Source: Luscinia megarhynchos
Lineage: Eukaryota; Chordata; Aves; Passeriformes; Turdidae
Reading direction: 5' to 3'
Length of the DNA stretch: 64,000 nucleotides
Assembly (NCBI GenBank): GCA_034336665.1
Contig: JAPFBE010000003.1
Location: forward strand, 33,640,360 to 33,704,359
This document shows, piece after piece, positions 13,331-27,164 of the stretch. The notes beneath the pieces were generated by a model. It saw only the letters and a program-made list of their open reading frames with translations. It did not search any database and was not told where the DNA came from. Within the stretch, counting starts at the first letter, position 1. Every line of letters starts with the position of its first letter. A program made the translations under genes and the position numbers.

Positions 13331-14626
13331 GAGAAAAACTCATGAACCATGGAGGGATCTGATATTTGTTGCATACTTTTACCTTGGAAAATCATAAACC
13401 ACAACACAACCACGGTTTATGTCTATAAACCAACCAACATTGCAGAAGCCCTGAGTAGGGACTATTTTATCTGTTTCCCCAATGCAGCCAATTTGTGCAT
13501 GAAACTGTGATACAGCAGTTTAGGGCAAATAAAACAATAATATAGGAATGCCAATCACATTAGGCACAGAAGCACAAGAAACTTGAGATTTCACAGTTGT
13601 TGTTGCTGTTGCACTTCTAATGTGGTACCCATTCTTCTGGTTTTAACAGTACTGTTTTGTTTTCAGAGGAGCTAAATACTCTGGAAGAATAAGATGATAA
13701 TAGTCCTGGATGGCATTTTTCTAATTTTCCACTTAAAAATTTAATTTTTTTAGATGCCATTTATTCAGAATACAATAAAAACAATTGCTATTTTTTTTTC
13801 TCCTTGAATTTTCAAAGTGTATTTTATGGGTAGAAAACTGCTAGTCTTTAGACAATCTCAGTGGCCAACATTTATTTTAAAGTTCAAAGCCTCACTGTAT
13901 TTTTAGTATACTATGCCTTGCACTTCCCCACCCAAGACCAATGCAATCCATTTAAAGCAGACTGATTTTCTAAACTGCTTGATCACAAAATGCTAGAGAT
14001 GCAGATTAACCAGAGAAGCAAGGGAGGGTTTCAATGAGAAGTTATGACCCTTTCATAGCCCATTAACACCTGAGGAGGTGGCCCACACTCCTCTCTTGGG
14101 TGGCACTGCTGTAGCTGTGTGTTAGCCTTGCCCATCACATCCTGGCCCTGGGTCCTGCCCAGGCTCCTGCTGCTAAATCCCACTGGCCCCTTCTGGCAGT
14201 AAAAGGTTATGGCTAGAGGTATTATGTGACAAGGGATGCTGTAAGGGGCAGTGGTCTCTATTTGTGACAGGTACTTCACCATCAGGCAAGGAAATGTGCC
14301 CAGAGGCAAAAACCCCACAGCTGAGCTCTGAGGTTAGAAATATCTTCAACCAGAAACGACAGTTCAGTGTCAGGCTCAGGTTGGAAGCAGAGTGAGTACC
14401 AAAATCCACTAGAAAGGAAAATATGATTTGTCTAGCCTTGTGTATTACACATAGTAGACCAGATTACCTAGAAGCTTTCCAAAGCTGTCTAGCATGGATG
14501 GCTGTGCAGGAGATTCTCAGTGTGTGAATCATGCTTTCAGTGTGTAGATACAACCCACCTCGTTTAATTTACCTGTAGAGCAGGGTGACAAATGTCTCAT
14601 GTTGACTCTGACTGGAAACCTGCTGG

Positions 14627-14677
14627 CTGAGTGCTGTGTGTATGGATCTGAAAAACTGAGTGCCATGTGTATAGATC
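14627..14677. repeat. Imperfect 29-bp tandem duplication
   Basis: Two copies of a unit beginning CTGAGTG, followed by a TGTGTAT-like stretch and (G/A)GATC, start at 14627 and 14656. They differ at a few positions, so the duplication is not very recent. No function is implied. Confidence 0.75.
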
Positions 14678-17600
14678 ATCACTCTCCCTCACATCTGCAG
14701 CATTCAGAGAACTCCCCCCATCACTGTGGGGTCTCCTGAATGCCCACTTCTGAGGGAACCTGCCTTCTCAATCCTAGAGAGGTAGATGCAGCAGTTTTAA
14801 TCTACCTTTACCTTGCAGGGATTACATGGAGGCAGTGTCCTCACAGAAGCAGGAATATGTGCTATCTCTGGTGTGTCTCAGAAGGATCAAAGGAGGAGGA
14901 GCAGCTATTCTCCCACACTCTCCAATCACACAGGGCTTTTAAAGAGGCTGGCATTTCATAGCGAGAAAGGGAAATATTTAAATAATTTTTCATCTAGAAA
15001 TAAGTGTACCAGAATGCACACCAATACCCAGACTTGCACACGTCAGTCTTGACCATGCTCAGGCAGAAATACTATTTTCTAAGGCACCAGGAAATGATGA
15101 AAAAAAACCCTATCATAAAAATACCTGTGTTGTTATTGAAATGAGGAATTCTGATGAGATGGAAAGAAGACTGAGCAATCAGAGGAACATCTATAAGTGG
15201 CTGACAAAAAGAATCCTAGCAAGGAATAAATTAGGCAGAGGCTAATGAACATCTCATTACAGAACATCAGCAAAGGCTTTTCTAAACACACATAGATTTT
15301 CCACATTTCAAAACCTAGAGAGAGAAAGACATTTAGCTCCAGATCATACTGTTGAGACTTAAAAGTTCCATAATTTGAAGTGGTAGAAGTGGCTACAGCT
15401 TCACAGTCTGCAGCCAGAGGCTCCAGAGCACATGAGGATGTTATTTCTTTCCACTTCTCCCATCTCAGGATCCTGAATTAATTTCTAGAACTTAATTAAA
15501 ACTTCAGAATACCTCTGTAGTATAGATATTCTAATCACTTCCCCATTATACAGATTGTGAACAGAAAGAGAATGAGATTTTTAAAAATCCTTAGCATTAA
15601 GCTAATTGATTCCTTTGAAGTCTCTAGGAATATTACAAAGAACATGAAAGCCTACAGAGTTAAGCCAGCTCCAAGTGCCAGATTTTCAGAGATCTTATTA
15701 GAACTACTAAAAAAAAAAATTCCCTTTGCTTAGGAAACTCTGAAGTTTATTTTTTATATCAAATCAAAACACAGATTCAAAATTTCTCCTAGAATAAAAA
15801 TTTCAGTGTGCAAGCAGCAACATATCCATTTTTCAGATTGTTTGTTAATATTGTAACATAATTTTGTTTGTTGTCCAGTTTTTTAAAACTATTGAATACA
15901 TAATAAATTTTCAAAAATTAAATATAAGAAAACAGTAAAGTTATACTTTTCCCATTATTTGTACGAAATAACATCTACTTTAATGAGATAAGTTCAATCC
16001 AAATTAGTTTGACTTTCAATTGTAGGAAATGTCATACACTTTGCCACAGCTCAGTGAAATGCTTTGAATCTCAGAAAAAAATGCCTTTGCAGATGGAAAA
16101 CCATTTCACCTAAAGTGTTTAACCATTTCTAGAACTTAGTTTTTAAAACATGAAAATTAGTTGCCTTGGAGGACCTTGATAAGTACCTAAACTGGTAAGA
16201 TATGTGTCATTCAATGAACTGTATGCTTGTTTATATCTTCAGATTTCTAAAAAACTTGATAAAATATGGGCCTTATGGGCTTTAAAATCCATGCCCACCT
16301 TACTTCAGGCCACTGAATGATGTTGGTGCCAATGAAACATGATGCAAAGATCTTAGCCATAGCAGTGAGTGTAGCTGTCCTTCCTTTTATAATTAGAAAA
16401 AGGGATACTATGAGATTTGTGTAGAAGGCAGGCAAAAACGAGGCCAAAAAGAGAGTCAGACACATTACCCCATCCTGGTTTCATACTCTTTCAGCTGACA
16501 GTGGAAAGAGAGGTTTATTTTCCTATGGAGCCAGCAGTCTGTACAGGTAGCAGTCCTCCTGCTGCTTTTGTGTTATGACAGGAGTGTTCCACTTCATTTG
16601 CACTGACCTAGATGCTACGATGGTCATGCCAGGAACTCCTGAACTAGAATCCATGATTGATATTGATTTCTTATTTTCTTTTCTTTCAAGGTTAAATCTT
16701 GCGAACTTTCGTCCTTCCACTGCCTCAATTTCTCTAAAAATTAAGTACACACCCTGTAGAGAAGTTGTGAATACAAATTAATGAATAACAATTAACATAC
16801 AGTGCAGAGGAAACCCTTAGTATTTAGTAGCAGATTGCTCAGTTTTACTTTTTGGATCACTTTCTAATTTCAGTATCAATTTACTCTAGAATCCCCATGA
16901 GAATAATTTTGTATTGCTGTTCCCAATACACATACTCATGATCAATTATTTGGAATTTTCAAGCCTATGACATGTTCAAGGTTTTTTTAAAGAGAAATAG
17001 ATAGATGTTATTCTTTCACCCATTGATCCCTGGATCAATGGAAGTTAAATTCTGAAGGTAGTCCAGTTAGAGACAAAAAATACAGGTGTGTGTGCATATA
17101 GATAAATGTATATGCTACACATGTGCACTTATTATGAAAAGTTGTATTAGATTTGCTGTTTAAATAGATACAATTATATCTTCAAAGGAAAACTCACACC
17201 AAGGTGAATGTTCATGCTCTAAGACAGAGCTATCTCAGAGTTCTGTGTATCAATAAGATGTCCATCAACTCACAGAATTAAACCTGTCTATCTGAAAAAG
17301 ATGTCAGCATACAATGTTTCTATTCCAAGAAATAGGCAAAATTAAAAGCAAGTTTTGAAGTCAAAATGAAAAACAACCCAGTTAAAACTGTGTCAAGCTG
17401 TGAAAAATTTAATGAAAAAAACTGATCTGCATCATTAGTTTTTGTGAGGAGGTCTATTTTTTTAATAGTTTGTACACTTAAAAACTGATCAAATGTAAAT
17501 GCAGCAGTGGGTTGGGAGCTGCTTTGAGGAAATTGCAAATGTAACTGACAATTTTGATTCTAGCATGAACTTGCCATACACTATGGATTCAAATTATATT

Positions 17601-17774
17601 TTTGTGCTATTACACTGCTTTATTGTTTTTTTTCTCTCTGTTTCACTTTTTCTTAGATGTAGAAAATCAATAAAAAACTAGAGAAGTATAAATAATTGGG
17701 TATGTCAGAAAGAAGCCAGTGACATTAGTTTAGTTAGAAAAAAATGTGGCAAAAATAATCCACACCTCTCTTAG

Positions 17775-17800
17775 CTTATTTTGGTTAACTTATTTTGGTT
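17775..17800. repeat. Perfect 12-bp direct repeat, 14-bp period
   Basis: CTTATTTTGGTT occurs at 17775-17786 and 17789-17800, separated by AA. This is a simple local duplication in AT-rich DNA. Confidence 0.9.
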
Positions 17801-18519
17801 GTGAAAGAAGTTAGCATGACTGTTGTACTTGGTCATTAAATATAGAGGTTAGATTAAGAAGCAAGGAGTGGGAATTGTATGAAACAGACGTAGATGAATG
17901 AATAACAGGAATACATAACCCATTTCATTAGGCAACAACCCAAAATGAGGACTTTGAAAATTACTTTAAGGAGGTCTCTGCAAAAATATGTAGCAGCAGG
18001 GTGAAAGAGTGGTTCTAGGCTTTGAGGAATGCCAAGGACATGGCCTAAATCAACATGAGTAGGGATGATGTAGGTGTGTGATTTAGTGATAGGGCTCAAC
18101 CATTTGGTATGTTAAGCTCCTGTCTTCTCCCCCAAAATTCCGCAAAAATTCTCTTCTGTTCTGATCCAAATCCCTCCTGTTCTGCAACCATATCTTGACT
18201 TTTACTTGCTTCCCACTTTCTCACCAAACTCTTTAGCCTCCAACTCTGCAAAGTCTGTGGCTGTGGATGATTTTTATGTCTGGGTTTCACAAAGCTCCTC
18301 ACTCAGAGCAGGAGCAGAGGCAGTACAGGTCCTACCACCCTGAAAAATGGTGCATGTCTGCACCAGAGTGCACAAAAATGCTTCTCATGCCATGTGGTGC
18401 TAACAGGATTCCATGGAAGCCCTTCACAGTCTCTGTTTTCCTGACAGAACATCTGTATCTGTGAAAATAATTTCTTCCATTGCCAACACTCTCGCAAAAT
18501 GTATCTTCTCACATTACTA

Positions 18520-18651
18520 CCAAAACAACACACAAACAAATAATCAAAATAAAAAACCCCAAAACCAAAACAAACACTGCCCAAAAAACCCACCACCACC
18601 GACAAAAAACAAAAACCAACCAACCAACCAACCAAAAACCAAAAGCAAGAA
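18520..18651. repeat. A/C-rich low-complexity tract
   Basis: About 130 bp of plus-strand sequence is almost free of G and T, built from AAAAC, CCAAAA and a short perfect (CCAA)n core near 18613-18634. Frames of 100-110 aa in it (Thr/Asn/Lys/Gln-rich on plus; Phe/Val/Gly/Trp-rich on minus) are by-products of the composition. Similar but shorter tracts with the same strand bias recur elsewhere in the window. Confidence 0.88.
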
Positions 18652-21600
18652 GGAAATATTTTTCAAAGACAATTTTTTCACAATTGTCACCAAGACAATT
18701 CATATGCTTACCTGAACAGCATGTCTCTGGAAAGAGAGTTTTCTTCTGTAAATTCCATCCTACTGTTCACAGCACCAGTGCTTCAGTGAGTTTGTTACAA
18801 TATCAGTAATACATTAATAATTTCAGGATTCAGTAGAAAAATGTTACAAAAGTTGGTCTATTATGTAACTTGTTTTTAAAATTTCTTTCTTTTTCCAAAA
18901 AAGAATTTCTCCAACAGTGCTAGTTAACAATGCCACTTTTTAATTCTCTGCAGTTTGTTCCTTCTCTGAGACACAGATCAAACAAACAGTGCTGTTTATG
19001 TTTTCTTGAAGTAGTAAATAATACCTCTATTACAAAGGCACATGACAGCCAATGTGGGATTGCCAGGCTGTAGTCTCTCTTGCTGAATCTATGGTAGTGC
19101 TGACAGTGTTGCAGCCTCTCCTTTAACTTAAAAAGCCAGACTTTAAAAATATTTTACTGCAGGTACAAATGCAGGTGTTGCTGTCCTAGTTTGTACAACT
19201 CCTGAAGTAAGCCCGAATTTAAATCATTAGCAACCTACATTTTTTAATAGTGGACATTATCTAAATGCTGATGCCAGAATTACTTCCTTCGAGTTTCTGA
19301 CGGGAGATTCACTCAATCTGATGCAGCCAGGCATGGAAAAGCTGTGTGGTGCCCTGACACCTCTACTGCTGAGTTTTCTGCACAGCAGGTCTGCATAAGG
19401 TAAGAACAGGGCACCCAAGGAGGTGAAATCCTGACCATTGGTCAGGACATGAGGCTTCAGCAAGGGATGCTTGCTCCCCTTTGTAACCTCCCCACTACTG
19501 TTCTGAAGAGTTATTGAAAGCTCTCTGTAATGCTCCACAGGAACCAGTATAAATGCCCAAGTAAAAAGGAATGTGAGTTTTTCTCTTTTGGCATCACCCT
19601 TTACCTGCTGTTACTAAAACCTGTGTTTCTGAGAACATTAGGCCAACCAGACACCCTGTGGCCAATGGCTGCTGTGCCAGTATGTCCACAAAGGGATACC
19701 CCAAGAGCTAAATGTTGTCAAAACTCTTACATGACAATGATTATATGATCACTGTTTTGTGACTCAGTGATAGGTTCCAGGTCCTATTTCAAGGATGCCT
19801 TGTTTTTCAAATGGCTTAGAATAGAGCAGATATTTCAACATGCCAAAGAAGGAAATATCTGAAATAATCTAATTCAGCTCTACAGACATTAATGCTATTT
19901 GCAGACTCACACTCTTCGAAGTTTTGTTTGTTTGAAGTGCTAGATGATAAAAGACATTAGAATGCAGGTGAGATTCCACTAAGGGAAAATTATTTCTGGA
20001 AAAAAACCTCCTACATTTGTTTGCACACTCACACATACAGATGGGGTATAGCATTATGCCATATGGAAGATAACCTAAAATATTAAAATACATTAATTCT
20101 CTTGCCCTGAAGGCCTGCTGGCTGATTACAGACAACTCACTGGGGGTTTACACTCCAGTAAATTCACTTAGTTTCATAACATAGGTATTTGCTGGTGCTG
20201 TGATACACTGTAAGGCAATGAGCCTATTGATCTGCTGTTATTAGATGTGTTAAGGCTCTGAAACATATTTAAGAAATAAAGTAATTGAATTCTAAAATTT
20301 TTCAAAAAGTTAAATATTATAAAGCTGCAAGCACGCAGTAGAAAGTTTGGCAAAATGTTGTCTTATTTCTCTAGCAGTTTCAGATGTTGTTCTTTTGTTC
20401 TGAATTTCCTGGCAGTGCTCCTTGCTACACCCTTTTTTGTTGCACCCATATGCTTGTGTACAGCAGCTTTACAGCATCCCCGACAGCAAACGAGGATGTT
20501 CAGCCTTTTCCAACCAGCTTCCAACCCTTCTAGCTGCCTCCTACCTGTGACTGTAACTTAGATTTGTTGAATTGGTACTTAACAGTGGTCAGATGATACT
20601 ATAAATCCCACTCTGGTGATGTACCTTTGCTCATTGCTGGTCTGAGGCAGCTGCATGAATTTTGGGTCCCTTGAGGTATATCAGCTTCAACAAGGATAAG
20701 ATATCTGAGTCCTTTTCTGCTGTAGGGAGATACCACCCGCAGGAGGACAATAAATTAGCAAAAATCATCAGCATTTTTTAGTGAGCAAATATGAAAAAAA
20801 GAAACAATATGTTATCATGAACAGAAACACTGTTGGGTGAAGGTGCTGGTGTTGGATTGCCTAGCTAGTTGTTTCTGAACCTAAACACACTAGTGAATGA
20901 AATTTCAGCTGCCTTGATGCCTGTATGTGCTGGTAAAACAGGCCACAGGGGAGCTATAGTCACATAAAGCAACTTCCCTACAAAAGAGTGGGCCAGATCT
21001 CCAGAACTTCTGTAAATCACTTTAATCTGACCAAGTGTCTTGTAGTTATCATGGTTCAGCCTAAGGAAACCTCTGACTGAACCACGGCAGTCTCACTTCA
21101 GGCCTGTGTTTTATGTTCTTATAAAATACAGTGTATTTGTAAACAGTGAGAGAACCTATTCTTCATGCACCACCTTTCAGAAGATGGCCAAGCAGCCTTC
21201 TCTTGCTGTTAGCCTTTGCTATATCAGCAAATTGATTTTTTTTTTCCATGCACTCTTTCATTTCTAGACTGTTTGGGCTCAACCCAAATTCTTTTTAAGG
21301 CAGTGGAAGGATCTAATGTCAGTGGGAGCTACCTGAGGTCACTGAGGCTAATTTCCCACTTTGGGAAAAAAAAACCAAAACAAATCAAAACCAAACTAAC
21401 AAAATAAGAACACCAAAGAGAAATTAATTTCAATGTCACTGTGTCAACTCTTGATAGATTGATCCTGAAGAAGACTTAAAATGTAATTACATGTTGATCA
21501 CTGCTCATTTCTAATTTCTTCCTTAGCTTTGCCAAATATTCACCAGAGGAAGCCTTGCAGTTTTTCTTCATGTGGAGAGGGGTCATCCATGCTTGCCAGA

Positions 21601-23399
21601 AATTCAGAAGGTTACATCAAAAGGATGGTTCCACTCACCTAACTGCTTTTCTTCCATTATCCAGTGAATGAAGCACTGCTGTTTAATATGGTATTAAGCA
21701 TGGTGTAACATGTACCCTGGTACAATTATTTTTTGATCAAATTATTATTTTTATTCAAGTGATTTTTTCCTGGTGAGTGACTGTCAATTACTTGCATTAA
21801 ATAATCCACAGAAGACTGCCAAGAAATGTCATGGCATTTGTCACCACTGCGTTAATGTGAGTCACATCTTCCTGGATCTCAATTTCTTTATTTGCAAAAG
21901 CAGAAATACGTGATCAATGCTTATTTCTTGGGTAGCAGCCTAAAAATATTCAGATATAGCATTTCATAACTATCCATAGATCATCATTAGCTGCTGCTTT
22001 ATTAATTTCCACACCATATGACCTTGTCTTGGTAACTATCTCATTTGTAATGACTGAACTTTGTGCATCTGCTCTTACTAAAATGTACCACTGTCTGCTT
22101 ATAGAACTCACTGCCTTGGCATTACAAGACACAACCAACCCAAAGAGTATGCAAGTCCCTATTTCACAAATCAGATATCCACTGATATCTACTTTAAGGA
22201 TCTGCTGACCCTAGTTTTAAAGCACTGGAGTTTCTTAAAAATGAAGATTACAGTCACTTCACACACTTTCAAGGAAATTGCTCTTTTAGATAGCAAGGCC
22301 CACAGTCAGCTAACATACAGCTGAAGCAGTATATCAAAAAAGAATCCCCAAAACTCCTAAAAAGACTAAGATATAAGAACAAGAGGATTTTAATTTTTTT
22401 TGTGTAAAAACTTCTCTAACCTCTTAAGTATGGCATTTCTGGTTTCATGGAAATATTTTCCCGATTTTAATGTCATTTACACTATGGCTCTAAATCTGCA
22501 GCAGTAAATCTTTAGGTTAAGACTGGTGAACTGTTTCCTATAGCTGATTTGACACTGTGGTAGAGAAAAAGTAGGCAGGAAAAAAGAAAAAAAGGAAGTT
22601 TTACATTTCACCCTGAAAACAGTTAATTTTTCTCTGTAAAACCGTAAAATTTCTTCTATAAATCAAATACATTGATTTCTTTCAAAGAAAAAGAAAATCC
22701 CTTGAAGTAAAGGCTTTTTAAAATTAAAAAAAAAGGAAAAGTAGTTGTCCACTAAAATGTGTGGGAAAATATTTCAGCCAACTATTGTTTTACAGATCCT
22801 AACCTTAAGGCCACATCAGCCTTGAAGTTCTGCTGTACAGCTTAAGTGTGTTTCAGAAAAATTGGATGAAAATCAATGCACCTCTGATGTAAAATGTTAA
22901 AAATCCTTTTAAAGAAAAAGACTTCTAAATCCTAAGGCATGAGAACATCTTAAATACATATATCCATCATCCTGTCCATTTCAGATAATTTAAGACATCT
23001 AAAATTAAATGTGAGCGCCATGATTTTCACACTTTGGTGGAGAAAGAAAACTTCAGAGCCTGTGGGTGCAGTTGTGGTAACCCTTCTTACACTGAGTAGT
23101 ACCTTTCACTGAGTGTTGTCCTACAGCCCCTTCTGGGCATAGATGTAACATATACATTGGAGAGCAGCATCCTAAATGATTACTATTAATCTTGAGACAA
23201 AAAGCAGATCCATTTGAAGTGGTCCTAAAATTTCTCATTGCATTCTGTCCCTGGGACAGGATATTGCATCTTTTAGGTATTTGATTCAGCTTACCCTTCT
23301 TCATCCCACATTTCTAGATATGTTTTAAGTCCACAGTTTGAAGATATTATTCAACCTTTTCCTAGTGAAAACAGCAGGACAAAAATCCTTTTGAAAGCT
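18652..23399. other. Unique AT-rich noncoding DNA, no gene seen
   Basis: No gene or dispersed repeat is recognised over 4.7 kb. A short A/C-rich stretch lies at 21365-21410. Frames of 60-93 aa are isolated, and none shows a domain, signal peptide with downstream sequence, or repeat. Confidence 0.55.
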
Positions 23400-23830
23400 T
23401 CTCCCTCTTCCCTTAATCACACGAGGCGTGGTTGGTAAGTGATGTAAGGCTTGGCTGCCCCTAGGGACCGAGCACTCAAAGCTCCTCCTGATTGCTTGGG
23501 GAGCAAGAGAGCCAGAGGGGATCCTAAATCAAACCCTGTCTCGCTCTCCAGTGCATGATTCCTGCAACAGCTCGCTTTCATTGGAACGTTTTCTCCAATT
23601 AGGGGAGGCGTTGTCAAGTATTCTACTTTCAGAGCTCCTAATTTGTTGTTTTTTACTGGCAGAATTTGTAACACCATCTCAGAGCCCATGGCATCTTCTG
23701 GGACAATACACTGTCTGCTCCTGTGCCATGGCTACCACCCTAAAACGCAGGGCTATGAGAGCCTATCATAATTTATGAGGGCACATTAGGTGCCCGTGTA
23801 TAATTTATCAAATGGGCTTTAAGGAGGCAG
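23400..23830. promoter_or_regulatory. Candidate conserved noncoding element with paired ATAATTTAT sites
   Basis: This block has balanced GC and retained CpGs next to AT-rich flanks, and no simple or dispersed repeats. Two identical 9-mers ATAATTTAT at 23768-23776 and 23800-23808 are 32 bp apart, close to three helical turns. The TTTAT/ATAAA core fits posterior HOX or CDX type homeodomain sites. Opposing frames of 90 aa (23417-23689, minus) and 75 aa (23551-23778, plus) overlap and are unrecognised. The enhancer reading is inference from motif arrangement and composition. Confidence 0.42.
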
Positions 23831-26093
23831 GACCATGCCTGACTGACAGAGGTTACCTCTGTTTGGACACCTCCTGCAACCACACAGGCAAGAATCCAGC
23901 TGCTGACATTCACTAAATTGCAAAAAAGGCTTTACTCCACAAACTGGGCAGTCCAAGAAGGGAAGCTGAGAAGCATGAAAGCAATCCCTGATCTTAGAGT
24001 TTTGACTCTAAATTGATACTCTCCACAAGATTTAGGCAGGGGCTTCAATGAACATGAAATCTGGGGAAGCTAAGTTTTTAAGGGAAGTATGATATGAAGA
24101 CCATTCAAACTTGAGTAGATTTAGCAAAAGATCTGTGGGACACATTCAGAATTTATTCAAAACTGAAGTAAGGAACCTGTTGAAATTTTGAGATTCCCAT
24201 TTCTTAGGACCTACTACACCTACAATAACAGCTTAAACATAACTTCACAGTTTTTGGGGCTGAGCACTCTTTTACTCAATTATGCTCCTGCTGAAATGAA
24301 TATGAATTGACTCATCTTGGAGAAAATCTCAAATGCCATTGGATTTGATCCAAAAAATAAAGGTTTGAATGTTATTCACACTGAATTTTTACTTTCTAGA
24401 CAGAGAAGTCTGAATAGAGCCCTGAGCAAAGCCTCTGCAGCATGGTGCAGTACACTTGGTCATGTATGTGATGATAGATTTTTCAGAACAAACTGGCTAT
24501 GCTCTGGGTTGAGCCAGCAATTTATTCATTGACTGTGCTGCCACAGCCTTTCTTCTGATTGTCCTCACCTAACCAGCTGCTGGTAAAATCAATTGATCAC
24601 ACAGCACTGTATGTCAAACTTTTTATACAGTCCTCAGAGAAAGAGAATTATTTACAGCCTGAAGTTACCAAGCATGGCTTCTAGCTCAAAGCTCAGTGGC
24701 TGCAGCTTTCAGGTTTCTTTACTAAAATCTCAAATTTTGGTATTTTTCATGGTGGCAGATGGAAGCTGATAAATTCCTTTTGAATTGGATATCACACAGT
24801 AAAAAATTGCTCCCTGCGACTCTGAACTCAATTTGTTCATTAATTCAGGACTGAAAAGATGCTAATATCCTTAGGAATCTGAATTTTGTGCACTAATATT
24901 ATTTTCATGGCATCAAAATTATCTGATTCCTCTGGGGAGGCGAATAACTCGGTGGGTGGGCTCTGGTCTGGGAGTTAGGGCATTTGAGCTTTCTTGCCTT
25001 GTGAAACCAATTGAGAAATACTTTTAATGAGTTGCAATTCTCAGAGCACAGTTTTGTTTCCTTTAAAACATTGGAGGTTTTTTCCCCTCATAAAAATATC
25101 ATTCCATTGTAAGCAAAAGCAAAACAAAAAGGGTTTATTTTTTGAAAACTTGCATTTTACTTACCAATTTCCTTTTATTACTTGGGGAGGAATCATCTTC
25201 CTTTCCTTGCTCTTCTTACACTCCAAATTTTGGATGATGTCACCTTATTACTTCTCTTGGATAAATTCCACCAAATATTCTTTATCTACCTACAAGTACA
25301 CAGACATGCCATTATCTGAGCCCTTTGTGGTAACAGCAGACTCATCTTCCAGTCTCTCCCTGAGGCAAGTCATGACAAGACACAGAAGTCTAAGATTGCA
25401 ACCCCAACTCATAATAAGGATATCAGATAAATATTAGATTAAAATCCAGGTTTGAAAGTGGCTTAGATGTGCAGAATGGGGAGAAAACCACTAAAATTTT
25501 GGTTATATTTTTTTCTGCTGTTATTTCAGGAAGATTTTTGTGCCCAACTTGACTGTAAAACAAGAAGGTCTGGAAATGCAAATATCCCTCCAGAACTGAA
25601 ATTCTGCTTCTTGCACATTTATACGAATGACACATCTGTTAAGATACATATCACAAAGAGTCCAGCCTCAGTTGAATACAAATAATTAATATGAATAATA
25701 CATAGAAATTTCCCTATTTCTTTCATGTTACCTCGGCTGTGTGGTCTACAAATAGAGAAAATGATCCTGGCCTAGTTCCAGCTGGCTTATGTAGTAACAG
25801 ATATAGTCATAGGAGTTCAGATTTATAATGTTCATTGGTGGCATATTCTCCAGGAATAAAAATATACTTTTGAAAGGAGTTTTGAGGCCCTTGTTGGGAA
25901 GCTTTAGGGAAGAAGTGAGCTTCTTAAAATAATTTAAATCAGTAAACTGAAGAATCATAGCCTGGCATGAGGAGATAATAAGTACTTTGGGATCTATCTA
26001 CAGTTCACTTTCATATTTTGTGTGAGATCTATCTAAGAGATTACAAATTACATGCAGAAAACATCTGGCATTTTTTACTGTTTAAAGGACATG
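23831..26093. other. Unique AT-rich noncoding DNA, no gene seen
   Basis: No recognised exon or repeat. The 136-aa plus frame at 25027-25437 is longer than most here, but it is Ser/Phe/Leu-rich with no domain and no flanking exon. I do not annotate it as a gene. Confidence 0.55.
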
Positions 26094-26120
26094 AAAAAAA
26101 AAATAAAAAAAAAAAAAAAA
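26094..26120. repeat. Poly(A) run interrupted once
   Basis: Twenty-six of 27 plus-strand bases are A, with a single T. I looked upstream for a retroposed gene that would explain it as a poly(A) tail and did not recognise one, so it is annotated as simple sequence. Confidence 0.9.
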
Positions 26121-26798
26121 GCAAAGCCTGGATGTTGTTGCCTAGAATTTTGTACACTTGTTTATTTTCAAAAGTTGGTTGAGGGCTTACAGGGAACAGC
26201 AGGGTAATGGAATATTCATGAAGCAAATGCCCTTCACTTAGCAGAGGGCAGAGGAAAGCAGATTGCTAAACCCCTCCAAACTTCCTGTGCAAGAAGCTCA
26301 CACTACAGAATACTGACACCTGTGTTTGCCCCCCTGCAGCCAGCAGAGCTAACCTGGTACCGCTCAGCTCTTCCACCTCTCTCTTCCCTTTTGACTCCTC
26401 CTATTTTCAGCACGTATCCCTGATGCTGCTGCACAGTGCCCCTTTGACCACAGCTGCAGCAGCACAGCCTGCAGAACAGATCACAGCTTTGCAGGAACCC
26501 TCCTGCTTTTGGGGATAGCTGAGAAGATGAAAAGCCCCATGGTGCTGCTGCAAGCATAGTCCTCACCTGTCAATACCTGAGCAGGGGGTGGTGAGGGCCC
26601 ATCACTTGCTGGTTTTCATGTTCTTTCATGGGTTTGTTTTAGGAGCACTGCAACAACCAGAGGAAAACTTGATCTCCATTATCACTGGATACAGACAGGC
26701 TTCAGGACTCAACCAGCTGGTCTCCCACCATACACAGCTATTTTCAACTCCATAACCGCAGAGTATTTTGAACGCCAGAAAGCTCCCGCAGCATTAGA
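26121..26798. other. Unique noncoding DNA leading into the minisatellites
   Basis: GC content rises steadily along this stretch toward the 17-bp array. No exon or transposon is recognised. An 87-aa minus frame at 26303-26566 is Cys/Ser-rich and unrecognised. Confidence 0.5.
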
Positions 26799-27164
26799 GC
26801 ATCCCAGCAACCCCAGCAACCCCAGCACCCCAGCATCCCAACAACCCCAGTATCCCAACAACCCCAGTATCCCAACAACCCCGGCTTCCTAACAACCCCA
26901 GCATCCCAACAACTCCAGCATCCAAACAACCCCAGCATCCCAACAACCCCGGCATCCCAACAACCCCAGCATCCCAACAACCCTGGCTTCCTAACAACCC
27001 CAGCATCCCAACAACTCCAGCATCCAAACAACTCCAGCATCCAAACAACCCCAGCATCCCAACAACTCCAGCATCCAAACAACCCCGGCATCCCAACAAC
27101 CCCGGCATCCCAACAATCCTGGCATCCTAACAGCCCCAGCATCCCAGGAATCCCAGCATCCCAG
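26799..27164. repeat. 17-bp minisatellite, about 21 copies
   Basis: The unit is CCCCAGCATCCCAACAA and close variants, repeated in tandem over about 366 bp. Variants include AGTATC, GGCATC and GGCTTCCTAA. The GGCTTCCTAA variant recurs at 26883 and 26985, exactly 102 bp (six units) apart, so the array has a higher-order period from multi-unit duplication. Because 17 is not a multiple of 3, the minus strand reads the same 17-residue Gly/Cys/Trp/Leu-rich cycle in successive frames. That explains long open frames here (104, 249 and 350 aa) without any real gene. The plus strand is C/A-rich and almost free of G. Confidence 0.95.

Larger units (their letters stand above)
13331..18519. other. Unique AT-rich noncoding DNA, no gene seen
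   Basis: No exon, RNA gene or transposon is recognised in 5.2 kb. Small duplications are present at 14627-14677 (29-bp period) and 17775-17800 (14-bp period). Scattered A or T runs of 8-10 bases occur (for example near 13791-13800 and 15709-15719). Frames of 60-95 aa are short, overlapping and unrecognised. Confidence 0.55.

Noticed and set aside
25027..25437. 136-aa plus frame as a gene
   Set aside because: No domain, no flanking exon or conserved context; Ser/Phe/Leu-rich composition fits chance.
26094..26120. Poly(A) tail of a processed pseudogene
   Set aside because: No recognisable coding remnant precedes it and no target-site duplication was evident.
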